A DNA stretch of 64,000 nucleotides from Rhodopseudomonas boonkerdii (lineage in GTDB: Bacteria > Pseudomonadota > Alphaproteobacteria > Rhizobiales > Xanthobacteraceae), in NCBI RefSeq assembly GCF_021184025.1, contig NZ_CP036537.1, positions 3,410,001 to 3,474,000 on the forward strand, read 5' to 3'. The translations under genes and the position numbers were made by a program. A model generated the notes under the pieces. That model had not been told where the DNA came from and ran no database searches. It saw only the letters and a program-made list of their open reading frames with translations. Shown piece by piece: positions 47,726 through 56,703 of the stretch; the first letter of the stretch is position 1, and the number at the start of each line of letters is the position of its first letter.

Positions 47726-49543
47726 ATGACTGCACTTCAATTGACCATCAAGACGGGATCCAACGAGACGCCAACGTCGTATGCCTCTCGTCTTGCCGCC
47801 CGGAACTGCGTCAGCGCCAGGGTGCTGGCTCAAGACTTTCTTTTCAGCTTTCAATCCGTTGTCGATGGCGAACACGACGAAATTCGACGCCTCGCCGATC
47901 TGGGCGGAGTTGCCGCCGAGCCGCTCATCGAGCATGCCGTCGTGAAGACCGACTCCGGATTCTCGCTCCGCGGACAGCAACTCACGAAGCCGACGATCCG
48001 ACGGGCCCGCGTGGTCGGCTGCCCATTCTGCCTGGCAAGTGACATCCGGGGTTCCGATCTTCCGCCGGCTATCGCTGTTCACGGCCGATCCGAGTGGAAC
48101 GTCGCTTCAATTCGATCCTGCCGGCAACACCGTGCATCGTTGGTCACCTTGGCCGATGCTCTCACGCCCGGCAATTTGCATGACTTCACCCGTAACGTCG
48201 CACCCACCGTCACCGACATCGCGAAGCTCGAAGATCGAGCCGTGATGCGAGAGCCGTCCGGGCTCGAGACCTATCTGCTCGATCGCCTCGACGGCCACGC
48301 AAACCATCCGTTCCTGGACCGCCTGCCGTTCTACGTGGCAGCATGGACCACGGAGATCGTCGGTGCCGTCGTGGAATTCGGAAAGAAAGTGAAGCTCGAC
48401 GAGCTCACGGAAGATCAACGGCATTGCGCCGGCGACGCAGGGTTCCGCTTCATGCGCGACGGCGCCGCTGGCCTTGAGCGCTGCATGTCGGAACTCAAGC
48501 GCAACCATACGTACAAAGGACCAACGTCCTCCGATGGGCCGCAAGCCGTCTACGGAAAGCTGTACATGACCTTTGCGCAGGGCCTTCACGGGCCCGACTA
48601 CGACCCTGTCCGCGAAGTCATGCGCACGCACATCCTCGAAAACTTTGCCTTGGGACCTGATGACGAGGTTTTCGGTAAGCCTGTCGAACAGCGTCGACTG
48701 CACTCAATTCGGACCGCCGCCAAATCGTATCAGATGCATCAGAAGCGGCTCCGAAAACTCGTTCTGGCAGAATGCGGTGTTGAAGATCAGGCGGACAAGG
48801 CAGACCGGGACATCCTTTTCGACGCAGCGCTCGCCGAACGTATATTCCTCCGCGAGGCATCCCTTTTGACGCTCAAGGAGGTTGAGAACTACCTCAACGC
48901 TCCGCGCCCACTCGCCAGCTCGCTGTCCGACGCAGGGCTCATCCGCCGTCACGCAGTCGGGGAAGGCACGACCGATCGCTACCTTAAGTCGGAGCTCGAT
49001 CAGCTTATTTCCTCAATGTATGCGAAGGCTGTGGCCGTGGCAGTGCCAGGGCCGGAAATGTGCAGCGTATCCGAAGCCGCCAAGCGCACCAACTGCACCA
49101 CGGTGGAAGTCGTTCGCCTCATCCGCGACGGTGGTCTGGATCGCGTCCAACACGTTCATGGCAAAACGTCCGGCATCCTGGATCTGCTCGTCGACGTCGA
49201 GGAGGTCCGGTTGCGCACACGGCTGCCGGAACTGGACGGCCTTCTGCCGCTCGATGCGGCTCGCCTCCTTCGGACAAATCAGGATGTGGTCAAGAAACTC
49301 ATCAAATTGGGTGAATTGCAGACCATCACCCAGAAACATCCGATCAAGCGGAATCCGATAAACATCGTACAAACCGAGGAGATCAAGCGCTTCCAGCGCC
49401 AGTACGTCTCCCTCTTCTCCCTGGCGCGAGAACGAGACATCGGCCTCCCGAAACTCAAGCGACAACTTGCCGAAATCGGGATCCAACCCGCTTTCCGTGA
49501 TGAACTCGGAGCGACCTTCTACCGGCGATCCGACGTCGAATAG
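47726..49543 (+). CDS. tniQ: TniQ/TnsD family target selector
   Basis: 605 residues. N-terminal TniQ domain with zinc-finger CPFCLASD and RSCRQHRASLV; the long C-terminal part has several helix-turn-helix-like segments (EMCSVSEAAKRTNCTTVEV, LLPLDAARLLRTNQDVVKK), fitting a sequence-specific target binder of TnsD size. Site recognised is unknown; no tRNA or glmS is seen in the window. Ends with a terminator. Confidence 0.9.
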   Translation: MTALQLTIKTGSNETPTSYASRLAARNCVSARVLAQDFLFSFQSVVDGEHDEIRRLADLGGVAAEPLIEHAVVKTDSGFSLRGQQLTKPTIRRARVVGCPFCLASDIRGSDLPPAIAVHGRSEWNVASIRSCRQHRASLVTLADALTPGNLHDFTRNVAPTVTDIAKLEDRAVMREPSGLETYLLDRLDGHANHPFLDRLPFYVAAWTTEIVGAVVEFGKKVKLDELTEDQRHCAGDAGFRFMRDGAAGLERCMSELKRNHTYKGPTSSDGPQAVYGKLYMTFAQGLHGPDYDPVREVMRTHILENFALGPDDEVFGKPVEQRRLHSIRTAAKSYQMHQKRLRKLVLAECGVEDQADKADRDILFDAALAERIFLREASLLTLKEVENYLNAPRPLASSLSDAGLIRRHAVGEGTTDRYLKSELDQLISSMYAKAVAVAVPGPEMCSVSEAAKRTNCTTVEVVRLIRDGGLDRVQHVHGKTSGILDLLVDVEEVRLRTRLPELDGLLPLDAARLLRTNQDVVKKLIKLGELQTITQKHPIKRNPINIVQTEEIKRFQRQYVSLFSLARERDIGLPKLKRQLAEIGIQPAFRDELGATFYRRSDVE

Positions 49544-49566
49544 ACGAAATCAGCATCTCTGACCTA

Positions 49567-49597
49567 AGCCGGCGACATCGTGCGCCGGCTTTTTTTG
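49567..49597 (+). terminator. Intrinsic terminator of the transposition operon
   Basis: Eight-bp stem AGCCGGCG/CGCCGGCT followed by seven T, 23 bases past the tniQ stop. Confidence 0.9.
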
Positions 49598-49599
49598 TG

Positions 49600-49832
49600 C
49601 CTGCACACATGTCTCGTGCAACTTGACCTGTCACCGGCGCAGATTAGTTGTGGAGACGGGCCATATTTGAATGTCCTCCGGGCCACCACCAACAACAGTG
49701 TGCTACAAAATTACAAGTAAATTCAGCGTAGCGAGAAATCCAATGGACAAGTTTCGCTAGTTTCCAAAGCAGCCTGTCGGGGCTTACCCCCGCTATAAAT
49801 TAGCTAAAGGCCACTCTTCGGAGTGGCCTTTT
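49600..49832 (+). ncRNA. Possible small RNA or leader between two terminators
   Basis: A gene-free 233 bases bounded by the tniQ terminator and a second perfect terminator (49807-49830, 10-bp stem with a TTCG loop and TTTTC). Internal inverted segments at 49727-49772 (TAGCGAGAAA with TTTCGCTA). No other gene needs the second terminator, so a transcript starting here is plausible. Promoter not identified. Confidence 0.35.
49807..49830 (+). terminator. Terminator with TTCG tetraloop
   Basis: AAGGCCACTC arm, TTCG loop, GAGTGGCCTT arm, then TT. Very stable on the plus strand. Confidence 0.85.
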
Positions 49833-49936
49833 CATTCCTCATCAGGATATTCACAGGGTGCAAAAATCATAGTCACAACCATAGACTTATAAGAACAAAT
49901 CAGGCACGATATCTCAGCTAATGGTGGAGCATTCAA

Positions 49937-50176
49937 ATGTCCAAGAAGGACTACCATGTCGTCCCGAATAAGGACCGCGGAGGCTGGGACGTGAAGCGCG
50001 AAGGCGCTGAACGCTCGAGTGGCTTCTTCGAACGCAAATCTGACGCAATGGATCGCGGGAGAGATTTGGCACGCGACCGCAAAACGGAGTTAGTTGAGCA
50101 CGGTAGAAATGGCCGCATCCAAGATAGCGACAGCTATGGAAATGATCCAAACCCACCTAAAGATCGCAAGCACTAG
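49937..50176 (+). CDS. DUF2188 family small protein
   Basis: 79 residues: YHVVPNKDRGGWDVKREGAERSS is the DUF2188 signature (a small alpha-beta fold). GGTGGAG ribosome site upstream. First of four small genes in a row with codon use unlike the high-GC neighbours. Function unknown. Confidence 0.8.
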   Translation: MSKKDYHVVPNKDRGGWDVKREGAERSSGFFERKSDAMDRGRDLARDRKTELVEHGRNGRIQDSDSYGNDPNPPKDRKH

Positions 50177-50228
50177 TTCATTTTTAAGGCGGCGCTACCG
50201 ACGAAATAGCAAACCTAATGAGGACAAC

Positions 50229-50405
50229 ATGTCAGACGATAAGCGGATTCACACTAGGGTTATTGCGCAGGACTCGATGACCATCAGGCACCTCACAACG
50301 CAGCATCTTCGACAAGCACTTGGAAATACGCAAGCTCAGCAAACAGTCGCTTCTCAGTCTCAGCAGACATCAACGCCTCCAGCAGATAAGCCAACAGGCA
50401 AGTAA
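50229..50405 (+). CDS. Very small hydrophilic protein
   Basis: 58 residues, Gln/Thr-rich tail, AGGA upstream. No domain recognised. Same strand and style as its neighbours. Confidence 0.45.
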   Translation: MSDDKRIHTRVIAQDSMTIRHLTTQHLRQALGNTQAQQTVASQSQQTSTPPADKPTGK

Positions 50406-50418
50406 ACAAGGTCAACTA

Positions 50419-50595
50419 GTGGCAGAACCGCCGAAGAGCAAATGGTCTAAGCACACCGGCTCGGTCTCGATGAAGCACATCGAACAGCACCTACGCCGAA
50501 AAGACACACTTGAACGCCAAGCCCCCCCGTCTACTGGCGACACGAAATCCCAGCCCCCCGGCACACCGGGCACGTCCGATCAAAAGAAGCAGTGA
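50419..50595 (+). CDS. Very small basic protein (GTG start)
   Basis: 58 residues, Lys/Arg-rich, Pro-rich C-terminus. GTG start with AAGG eight bases upstream. Its stop overlaps the next start (TGATG), supporting coupled translation. Confidence 0.45.
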   Translation: MAEPPKSKWSKHTGSVSMKHIEQHLRRKDTLERQAPPSTGDTKSQPPGTPGTSDQKKQ

Positions 50596-51059
50596 TGTGT
50601 TGGCCAACAGACGCTCAGGCACAATATTGGTCGAGCATCATAACAATGTTCGGTTTGCCGGTAGCATCTATAGCTTTACTTGCCGCACTCCGGCAGTTGT
50701 GGCTAAGCCAACGAACTGGTTCGGTCACTGCTCTCGTTTCAATTCACGATTCATTGCGTGAGTGCTGGTCGGATTTTCTCAAAGCAGATATTCAAGATCG
50801 CGATATGCCATTCGGCGATCTTTGCAATACAATCGAAGCTGCTTGCGCCGCTAGCTTCGACCGCGTGTTCTTTGGTAAGTCCGGAGAGGTACTTACGCAG
50901 TATCTTCTCAGTGCTCTCAAATTAATCGAGCAAGACGAACAGCTAAGGACCAAGCTTTTAGCGTTGCTCGAAGACCCGTCCACGTTCATTTACATGAGAC
51001 GCTTTCTTGCGAAGAATCGTCGCACCTTCAAACGCATGAAGCTTGATCTCGGCTCATAG
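50595..51059 (+). CDS. Small membrane-anchored protein
   Basis: 154 residues: one N-terminal membrane helix (IITMFGLPVASIALLAALRQL) followed by a helical soluble domain and basic C-terminus. No recognised family. Translationally coupled to the upstream small gene. Confidence 0.6.
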   Translation: MCWPTDAQAQYWSSIITMFGLPVASIALLAALRQLWLSQRTGSVTALVSIHDSLRECWSDFLKADIQDRDMPFGDLCNTIEAACAASFDRVFFGKSGEVLTQYLLSALKLIEQDEQLRTKLLALLEDPSTFIYMRRFLAKNRRTFKRMKLDLGS

Positions 51060-51311
51060 GATCAAGGAGTGTTCATGAGAACCGCGCGTTGATCCTAAGG
51101 CTTTGCATAACCATCTCGGCACCAAGCGTTCGCTTCGATGCGGCACAGGTTAAAAGCTTGCGCAGCACTGGACCGGACTAGGGAACAACAATGCGCGCGA
51201 GCATCGTTGGTGCGGCCCTTCGACATGAGCAAGCAGTTGATATCACATAATCAAGAAGGCATTTACGGTCGCGCGTGATAACATCCGACCTAAAAGGTCG
51301 AGATTGCGGGT

Positions 51312-52262
51312 ATGCTGACTTCCACGAAAGAAGAGCGCCGAAGCGTCGAAGAGTATTTTCTTTGGCAGTCGCCAGAGGCGACGATCAGCTTTCTGCAGAA
51401 GGTCTATTGCGAAACTGTGGCAGGCCACAGGCATGACGTCTGGGACGTTCATGCGAGTGACGGGCGATGGTGGATCATCACGAATCCGACCAACCTGTAC
51501 TCGCAGACCCAGTTCCCCAACATGGACTACGCTGTCACCTTCCATTTGGGATTGTGTCTCCGGATCCCGCGAACGGATTCTGAAAATAAGGCGGATGCTT
51601 TCTTCACCCCTTTTTCCGCTGTGCTAAACGAGCTCAATGTTCTTCCCGATGCTCTGGGTCAGGCCAAGAGCCTGTCGGATTACCAAGGCATCGGAGTAAA
51701 ATGCCGAGAATTGCTCTTGTCTTTTGTCGGCGCGGCACAGGACGCGATCAACTGGTCAGTCGAGAAGCCACCACAGCGCGCGAATTTTCGCGCGTGGATC
51801 GACATCATCTTTGATACGGTTCTGGGTGGGCAAGCGCAGCAAGAACGTCGCCGGCTATTCAAATCGCTATTTAACGAGGCATGGACATTTTCAAATTGGC
51901 TCACGCATACAAAGAGCGCGACGTGGCACGATGCGGAAGCGGCGCAGACAACAATCGACCATGCGATCGGATTCGGCACATCCCTCCTCCTTCGAGTCAT
52001 CAGGCTCGTGCCGGAGGAGTGCCCAAAGTGCGGTTCGCCCGATATCGCGCCGCAGGAATCACGCCCCGCTGAGCGGCCAAACACGGTTTGGCAGCGTCCC
52101 GCGTGCCGGGACTGTGACTGGACCGGTCTGCCGGTGCGTGTGGACCCAAAAGCGTCGTCGCTACCCCTGATCAAGCGCGAAGGCCGCGAAGATACCGGCG
52201 AGTGCATTGTGCCGAATGTGCCGCTGACGAAACTTGCCCATCCACGCAATGCCGACGAATGA
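51312..52262 (+). CDS. Hypothetical protein with C-terminal zinc ribbon
   Basis: 316 residues, soluble. N-terminal ~240 residues of unknown fold; CPKCGSPD and ACRDCDW form a zinc ribbon near residues 240-275. Likely last cargo gene before the chromosome resumes. It could be a nucleic-acid-related accessory protein, but I have no evidence beyond the ribbon. Confidence 0.55.
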   Translation: MLTSTKEERRSVEEYFLWQSPEATISFLQKVYCETVAGHRHDVWDVHASDGRWWIITNPTNLYSQTQFPNMDYAVTFHLGLCLRIPRTDSENKADAFFTPFSAVLNELNVLPDALGQAKSLSDYQGIGVKCRELLLSFVGAAQDAINWSVEKPPQRANFRAWIDIIFDTVLGGQAQQERRRLFKSLFNEAWTFSNWLTHTKSATWHDAEAAQTTIDHAIGFGTSLLLRVIRLVPEECPKCGSPDIAPQESRPAERPNTVWQRPACRDCDWTGLPVRVDPKASSLPLIKREGREDTGECIVPNVPLTKLAHPRNADE

Positions 52263-52454
52263 ATAGAGCTGGTGAACCGATCCGATGTCGTTTCGGCGCA
52301 ATACATTTCGCCATTGCGCCCCACCTGTTAGCGTCGGGCGTTGCGCCCTTGTGAGCCGACCGCGCGTCCCGCGGCCATTATTGACGAGCCGTGCAATGCT
52401 CTATCTAGTTGCCGCAGTGCCGCTACGCGGCAGCCCGATGACTGGAACATCAAT

Positions 52455-52901
52455 ATGCGCTTTCAAGTTGCTCGCTCCCTCACGCATCTCGCCGTCGCAA
52501 CCCTGCTGTCCGCCGCGCTGTCGCTGCCCGCTCACGCGGACACCGGCAAAGTGCGCTTCAAGTTCTTCAAGGCCGGATGGTTCATCGGCGCGCAGGCAGG
52601 GGAAGGAATCCTCAGCTATCGTGGTGAGATCTATCCATTTCGCATCGGCGGCGTGAGCGCGGGCCTGACATTCGGGGGCTCGTCGACCGACCTGGTCGGC
52701 ACGGCGCAGAATATGCGCCAGCCCTCGGACATCGAAGGCATCTATACGGCGCTCGGTGCTGGTGTGGCGGTCGGTGCAGGCAGGCGGGCCATCCAGATGC
52801 GCAACGCCAAGGGCGTCATCCTGTCGCTGGAGGGCGAGCAACTGGGCCTCCAGTTCGACCTGGACCTGAGCGGCATGAGCGTCTCCATCCAGAACCAGTA
52901 A
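52455..52901 (+). CDS. EipA-like (DUF1134) periplasmic protein
   Basis: 148 residues: signal peptide (cleavage after AHA) and a beta-rich remainder (GVSAGLTFGGSS; GIYTALGAGVAVGAGRRAI; LQFDLDLSGMSVSI) that resembles DUF1134/EipA, an envelope-integrity protein of alphaproteobacteria. Family assignment from memory. First gene of the ordinary chromosome side. Confidence 0.5.
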   Translation: MRFQVARSLTHLAVATLLSAALSLPAHADTGKVRFKFFKAGWFIGAQAGEGILSYRGEIYPFRIGGVSAGLTFGGSSTDLVGTAQNMRQPSDIEGIYTALGAGVAVGAGRRAIQMRNAKGVILSLEGEQLGLQFDLDLSGMSVSIQNQ

Positions 52902-52904
52902 TGC

Positions 52905-53006
52905 TAGGATGGGTCAAGCGCAGGCGCATCGCGCCGGAGCGAAACCCATCGGCGGAGATTGCCGCAACAGCGCAATGATGGGTTTCGCTACGCTCTACCC
53001 ATCCTA
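52905..53006. repeat. Intergenic inverted repeat, Bradyrhizobium-type
   Basis: Outer arms TAGGATGGGT (52905-52914) and its complement (52997-53006); inner arms GCGAAACCCATC (52939) and complement (52977). A palindromic element I recognise from Bradyrhizobium and Rhodopseudomonas intergenic regions. Confidence 0.75.
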
Positions 53007-53102
53007 CGGCTCAGCGCTTGAAGAGAGCTGACTGAACATCGGGCCAGCTCTGCAGGACTTCATCATCCCGAGCGATATCCCCGCACGCAGACCCTGATCG
53101 CT

Positions 53103-54344
53103 CTACATGTTTGCGGCCAGACGGAAACGCCGCTCGACCTCTCTGACATTGACCCGTGCCACAGCAATGGTGCGCCGGATTTGTCCGAGACTGACTCTGG
53201 TCGGTGTCGGTGTCGCCGGGGTGGCGGGCCGCGCGACAAGCACGCCATCGAGCGGCTGCTGATAAGCGACATCATAGGGCGGCGTCTTATAGCCCAGTTG
53301 ACCGACCAGAAGCGCGATCTCGCTTCGCGTCAGACAATTCACTCCCGCATTGCGATAGAACAGGTCGTTGATCCGCGCATGATAGTAGAGCGCCAATATC
53401 ACCGCGACCGTGTCGCCACCTGTCGCATTTCGCAACGTGCTCCGATACGCATTGCAAAAAGCCGGGATCTGTGTCGTCCACCCGTTGGGGATCGCCGACT
53501 GGATATTCGACGCCAGCACGTCGAGATTTGAGTTCGGGAATGCAACGTTGAAATTGCTTGAAATATTGGCGCCGGCAAAAGGGCCCGATCCGTCGCCCAA
53601 CGCCATCATCGATAGCTTCGCCTGTTTCGTCACGCTGAAGATATTGTCCCTGCCCGCATTGTAGGCGAGTTTCGAGACGTCGATTTCAAAACGGCGCGAT
53701 GACGGGCGCGTCGTCCTGTTCACGTCCAACGTCGCCAGCAAGGTATTGGTCGCCTTGGTGATCTGCGCAAGAGCACCGGTGGATGAATTGATATAGGAGA
53801 ACACCGCGGCTCCCGCGGTCACCTGAAGCCCGCCCAACGCGGAGCCCACATCCTTGAGCGCATTCAAGGTCGGTGTCGGATCATCCAGTCTCCAGCTGGA
53901 TTTAGCCGAGAAATCGAACTGCACGGTAATGACGCGATCTGCAGGAATATCCGACACGATGATGTCGTTGCATTCGATCCGGCCGATGGCGGCATTCGAA
54001 TAGGCAATCAACGGCAGGACGACTGCGGGCTTGTTGGTATTGGGAAAGCCGATGGTCACCGTGAAAGCTGCCGCCCTGGTCTGCGTGGCCCACAGGATTT
54101 GCTGGGCGCCATCGACCCATTGCGACGCTTTCAGATTGAGGCTGCCGGCGTCGCACAGCTTTTCCAGCTTCACATCGTAATAGAGCAAGTTGTCCCGCTG
54201 CTGCTGCGACAGGAACGTGACCCGTGGTTTCACACGGACAGCCTGAATGATCTGATCGATCGCTGCATCCTGTGCGTGAAGCGATGCCCCGCTACCGACA
54301 AGCGCGATTCCGCCGACGACGAGGCGTAAAAAAGCCCGGCGCAT
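53103..54344 (-). CDS. Exported hypothetical protein
   Basis: 413 residues with signal peptide (cleavage after LHA). Predominantly beta-strand, Pro/Thr-rich linker near residue 370 (RPATPATPTPTR). No known domain recognised; two or three Cys may form disulfides. Periplasmic or outer-membrane. Confidence 0.6.
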   Translation of the reverse strand: MRRAFLRLVVGGIALVGSGASLHAQDAAIDQIIQAVRVKPRVTFLSQQQRDNLLYYDVKLEKLCDAGSLNLKASQWVDGAQQILWATQTRAAAFTVTIGFPNTNKPAVVLPLIAYSNAAIGRIECNDIIVSDIPADRVITVQFDFSAKSSWRLDDPTPTLNALKDVGSALGGLQVTAGAAVFSYINSSTGALAQITKATNTLLATLDVNRTTRPSSRRFEIDVSKLAYNAGRDNIFSVTKQAKLSMMALGDGSGPFAGANISSNFNVAFPNSNLDVLASNIQSAIPNGWTTQIPAFCNAYRSTLRNATGGDTVAVILALYYHARINDLFYRNAGVNCLTRSEIALLVGQLGYKTPPYDVAYQQPLDGVLVARPATPATPTPTRVSLGQIRRTIAVARVNVREVERRFRLAANM

Positions 54345-54455
54345 GTTTGCCCCCTGACAATGAATGTTAACAATGTCTCAACATTGCGTTGCATCCATTT
54401 CCGTTGCAAGCCCCAATTGATTGAAGCCTTCGGCTCGCGTGGGGGATTTATATTC

Positions 54456-54650
54456 CTAATGCCCCGCTTTCGGCGCCCCGGCGCTGGCCGCTGGCGGCTT
54501 CCCGGCTTCGCCTTGCGGCGGCAGCGTCGCGGCATGGACGACGAAGCCCAGGAAGAGCAGCGCAATCACGCCGGCGACGATCGCGCCATATGCACGCTCC
54601 TCGCTGTGAACGGGGGCTTCCTTCGGGGTGTGATCGGCTGCGGGATCCAT
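54456..54650 (-). CDS. Small single-pass membrane protein
   Basis: 64 residues: acidic N-terminus, one helix (AIVAGVIALLFLGFVVHA), Ala/Gly/Lys tail. Start at 54650 is preferred over 54767. Function unknown. Confidence 0.55.
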   Translation of the reverse strand: MDPAADHTPKEAPVHSEERAYGAIVAGVIALLFLGFVVHAATLPPQGEAGKPPAASAGAPKAGH

Positions 54651-54779
54651 GGCGATACCTCTGCTTTGAGATGGAGATGCTCGGCAACTCATGTGACGAT
54701 AATACGAGCGCTTCGATGAAGCATCCCTCGCCGGCCGCGCGCGCGTCAACGCGCTCGGCTGGCTCAATCCGTCCCGCTG

Positions 54780-55223
54780 TTACTGGGTGATCTCGGGCTC
54801 GACGAGTTTCGTGAGCTTGCGCAGGGACTCCTGCCAGCCGAGATAGCAGGCCTCGGCCGGGATCACATCCGGAACGCCCTGCTGCTCGATATTCACCTCC
54901 GTGCCGACAGAGACGGCCTTCAACGTCACCGTGACCTTTATCTCGCCGGGCAGGTTCGGGTCATCAAAAGTGTCGGTGTAGACGAGGCGTTCGCCGGGAA
55001 CGAGTTCCAGATAGGTCCCGCCAAAGCCGTGACTGTCGCCGGTGGTGAAGTTCCGGAATGACATTCGGTGCCGGCCACCGACCTTCGCATCCAGCTCATG
55101 GACGGTGCATGTGAACCCGTAGGGTGGAATCCAGCTCGCAATCGCGTCAGGCTCGATGAACGCGCGGTAGATCTTCTGGGGCTTGGCGGCAATGACGCGG
55201 TGCAGACGGATCGTGCTTGGCAT
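54780..55223 (-). CDS. SRPBCC / AHSA1-family protein
   Basis: 147 residues, START-like fold: RVIAAKPQKIYRAFIEPDAIASW and GGTYLELVPGERLVYTDTF. Members bind hydrophobic ligands or aid chaperones. Standalone minus-strand gene. Confidence 0.85.
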   Translation of the reverse strand: MPSTIRLHRVIAAKPQKIYRAFIEPDAIASWIPPYGFTCTVHELDAKVGGRHRMSFRNFTTGDSHGFGGTYLELVPGERLVYTDTFDDPNLPGEIKVTVTLKAVSVGTEVNIEQQGVPDVIPAEACYLGWQESLRKLTKLVEPEITQ

Positions 55224-55368
55224 GGGTCGTTCCCTTGTATCGGTCTCATTCGGTTCGGATGGATCGGGCAGCGACCTTCGCCGCCGATACATCCAGGACG
55301 AACGGGGCCGTCCGGCCCCGACATGTCAGCAGAATAAAAAGTGGAGCACCGGCACGGCCGCACACGCT

Positions 55369-55860
55369 TCACTTCGACGTCACAAACTCGTTGCCCTCCA
55401 CCCCGTCCGAGCGGATCTGTCCGAGCAGACCGTGGATGTCGCCGAGCACCCAGAGGTCGCGCACCTTCTCGCCATCGAAGGTGAAGATCGGTGCGCCCTG
55501 CCAGCCGACATGCCTGCCGGTCGGCGGCTGGCCGAACATCGCCTCGCGCTGGATGCCATGAAAGAACACCTTGCCGGCGACGCGGTTGCCCTCCTCGATC
55601 ATGACCAGGATATCCGAGGTGTAATTCTGCAGCGCGCCGGTGACCCAGCGGACATAATCGGCGAACTGCGCGTGCCCGGTCAGCACCGGGCCGAGCGATC
55701 CGCGAAAGGTGAAATCCGCATGGAAGAGTTTTGGGATCAGGCTGACATCCGCATGGTCCCACATGTCCTTGTAGAAGGCGCGGACGACTTCCTTCTGCGG
55801 CGTCAGCGTCACGCCGTCGAAGGACATCGGCGGTTCGGTATGGGGGCGGTGAAGGGTCAT
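55369..55860 (-). CDS. SnoaL-like / NTF2-fold protein
   Basis: 163 residues; ester-cyclase-like fold (VVRAFYKDMWDHADVSLIPKLFHADFTFRG is the helix-strand landmark around residues 25-54). Start could be 55827. Cytoplasmic enzyme or ligand-binder of unknown substrate. Confidence 0.75.
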   Translation of the reverse strand: MTLHRPHTEPPMSFDGVTLTPQKEVVRAFYKDMWDHADVSLIPKLFHADFTFRGSLGPVLTGHAQFADYVRWVTGALQNYTSDILVMIEEGNRVAGKVFFHGIQREAMFGQPPTGRHVGWQGAPIFTFDGEKVRDLWVLGDIHGLLGQIRSDGVEGNEFVTSK

Positions 55861-56019
55861 GACGCGCGCCTATTTCGTTCTGCGGATTATAAGGAAGCTG
55901 ACTGATCAGCTGCTTTCCCGGTGAGACCACCACATCGCCACGCGCATGTCGATATTGCGCCGGCGGCCGGAAAACCGGAATATCCCGCCCAATCAGAACA
56001 CCCAAGGACGAAACCTCCC

Positions 56020-56703
56020 ATGCAATTCGATGACGTGATCCTCGGCCGCCGCAGCATTCGCGGCTACAAGCCCGATCCGGTGCCGCAGAAGCTGATCGAG
56101 GAGATCATCGCACTGGCGATGCGCGCGCCCTCCTCCATGAACACCCAGCCGTGGAATTTCACCGTCGTCACCGGCGAACCGCTCGATCGCATTCGCGCCG
56201 GCAATACCGAGCGGATGATCGCCGGCATCCCGCAATCGCGCGAATTCCGCACCGGGCAGCCCTTTGCGGGCCAGCACCGCGACCGTCAGGTCGGTGTCGC
56301 CAAGCAGCTGTTCGCGGCGATGGGAATCGCGCGCGACGACGCGGCCATGCGGCAGGACTGGGTGCTGCGCGGTTTCCGCCAGTTCGATGCGCCGGTTTGC
56401 GTGATCATCACCTATGACCGCGTGCTGGACGGCAGCGACGATACGCCGTTCGATTGCGGCGCCGTCGCCACCGCCCTCGTCAATGCCGCCTGGTCGCGCG
56501 GCCTCGGCGCCGTGATCAACAGCCAGGGCATCATGCAGTCGCCGGTGGTGCGCGAGCATGCGGGCATCGCCGACGACCAGATCATCATGAAGAGCATCGC
56601 CCTCGGCTGGCCGGACGACAGCTTTCCCGCCAATGCCGTGGTGTCGGAGCGCAAGTCGGTGGCGGAAGCCGCGCGCTTCGTCGGCTTTGGAGACCAGGCA
56701 TGA
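56020..56703 (+). CDS. Nitroreductase-family flavoprotein
   Basis: 227 residues: RRSIRGYKPDPVP with FMN-binding Arg, RAPSSMNTQPWNF, and SIALGWPDD near the end are family motifs. Reduces nitro or quinone compounds with NAD(P)H. Coupled to the next small gene by an ATGA overlap. Confidence 0.9.
   Translation: MQFDDVILGRRSIRGYKPDPVPQKLIEEIIALAMRAPSSMNTQPWNFTVVTGEPLDRIRAGNTERMIAGIPQSREFRTGQPFAGQHRDRQVGVAKQLFAAMGIARDDAAMRQDWVLRGFRQFDAPVCVIITYDRVLDGSDDTPFDCGAVATALVNAAWSRGLGAVINSQGIMQSPVVREHAGIADDQIIMKSIALGWPDDSFPANAVVSERKSVAEAARFVGFGDQA

Noticed and set aside
42905..49715. Short inverted match AATTTTGT near 42914 and 49707 as terminal repeats of the element
   Set aside because: Eight bases in AT-rich gaps is expected by chance, and no target duplication or TGT end could be paired.
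35620..52420. CTAGATAG shared near 35620 and, inverted, near 52400 as possible ends
   Set aside because: An 8-mer match only, with no further similarity beside it.
49544..52454. tRNA gene as an integration site near the accessory boundary
   Set aside because: No cloverleaf or T-arm signature could be found in the boundary intervals.
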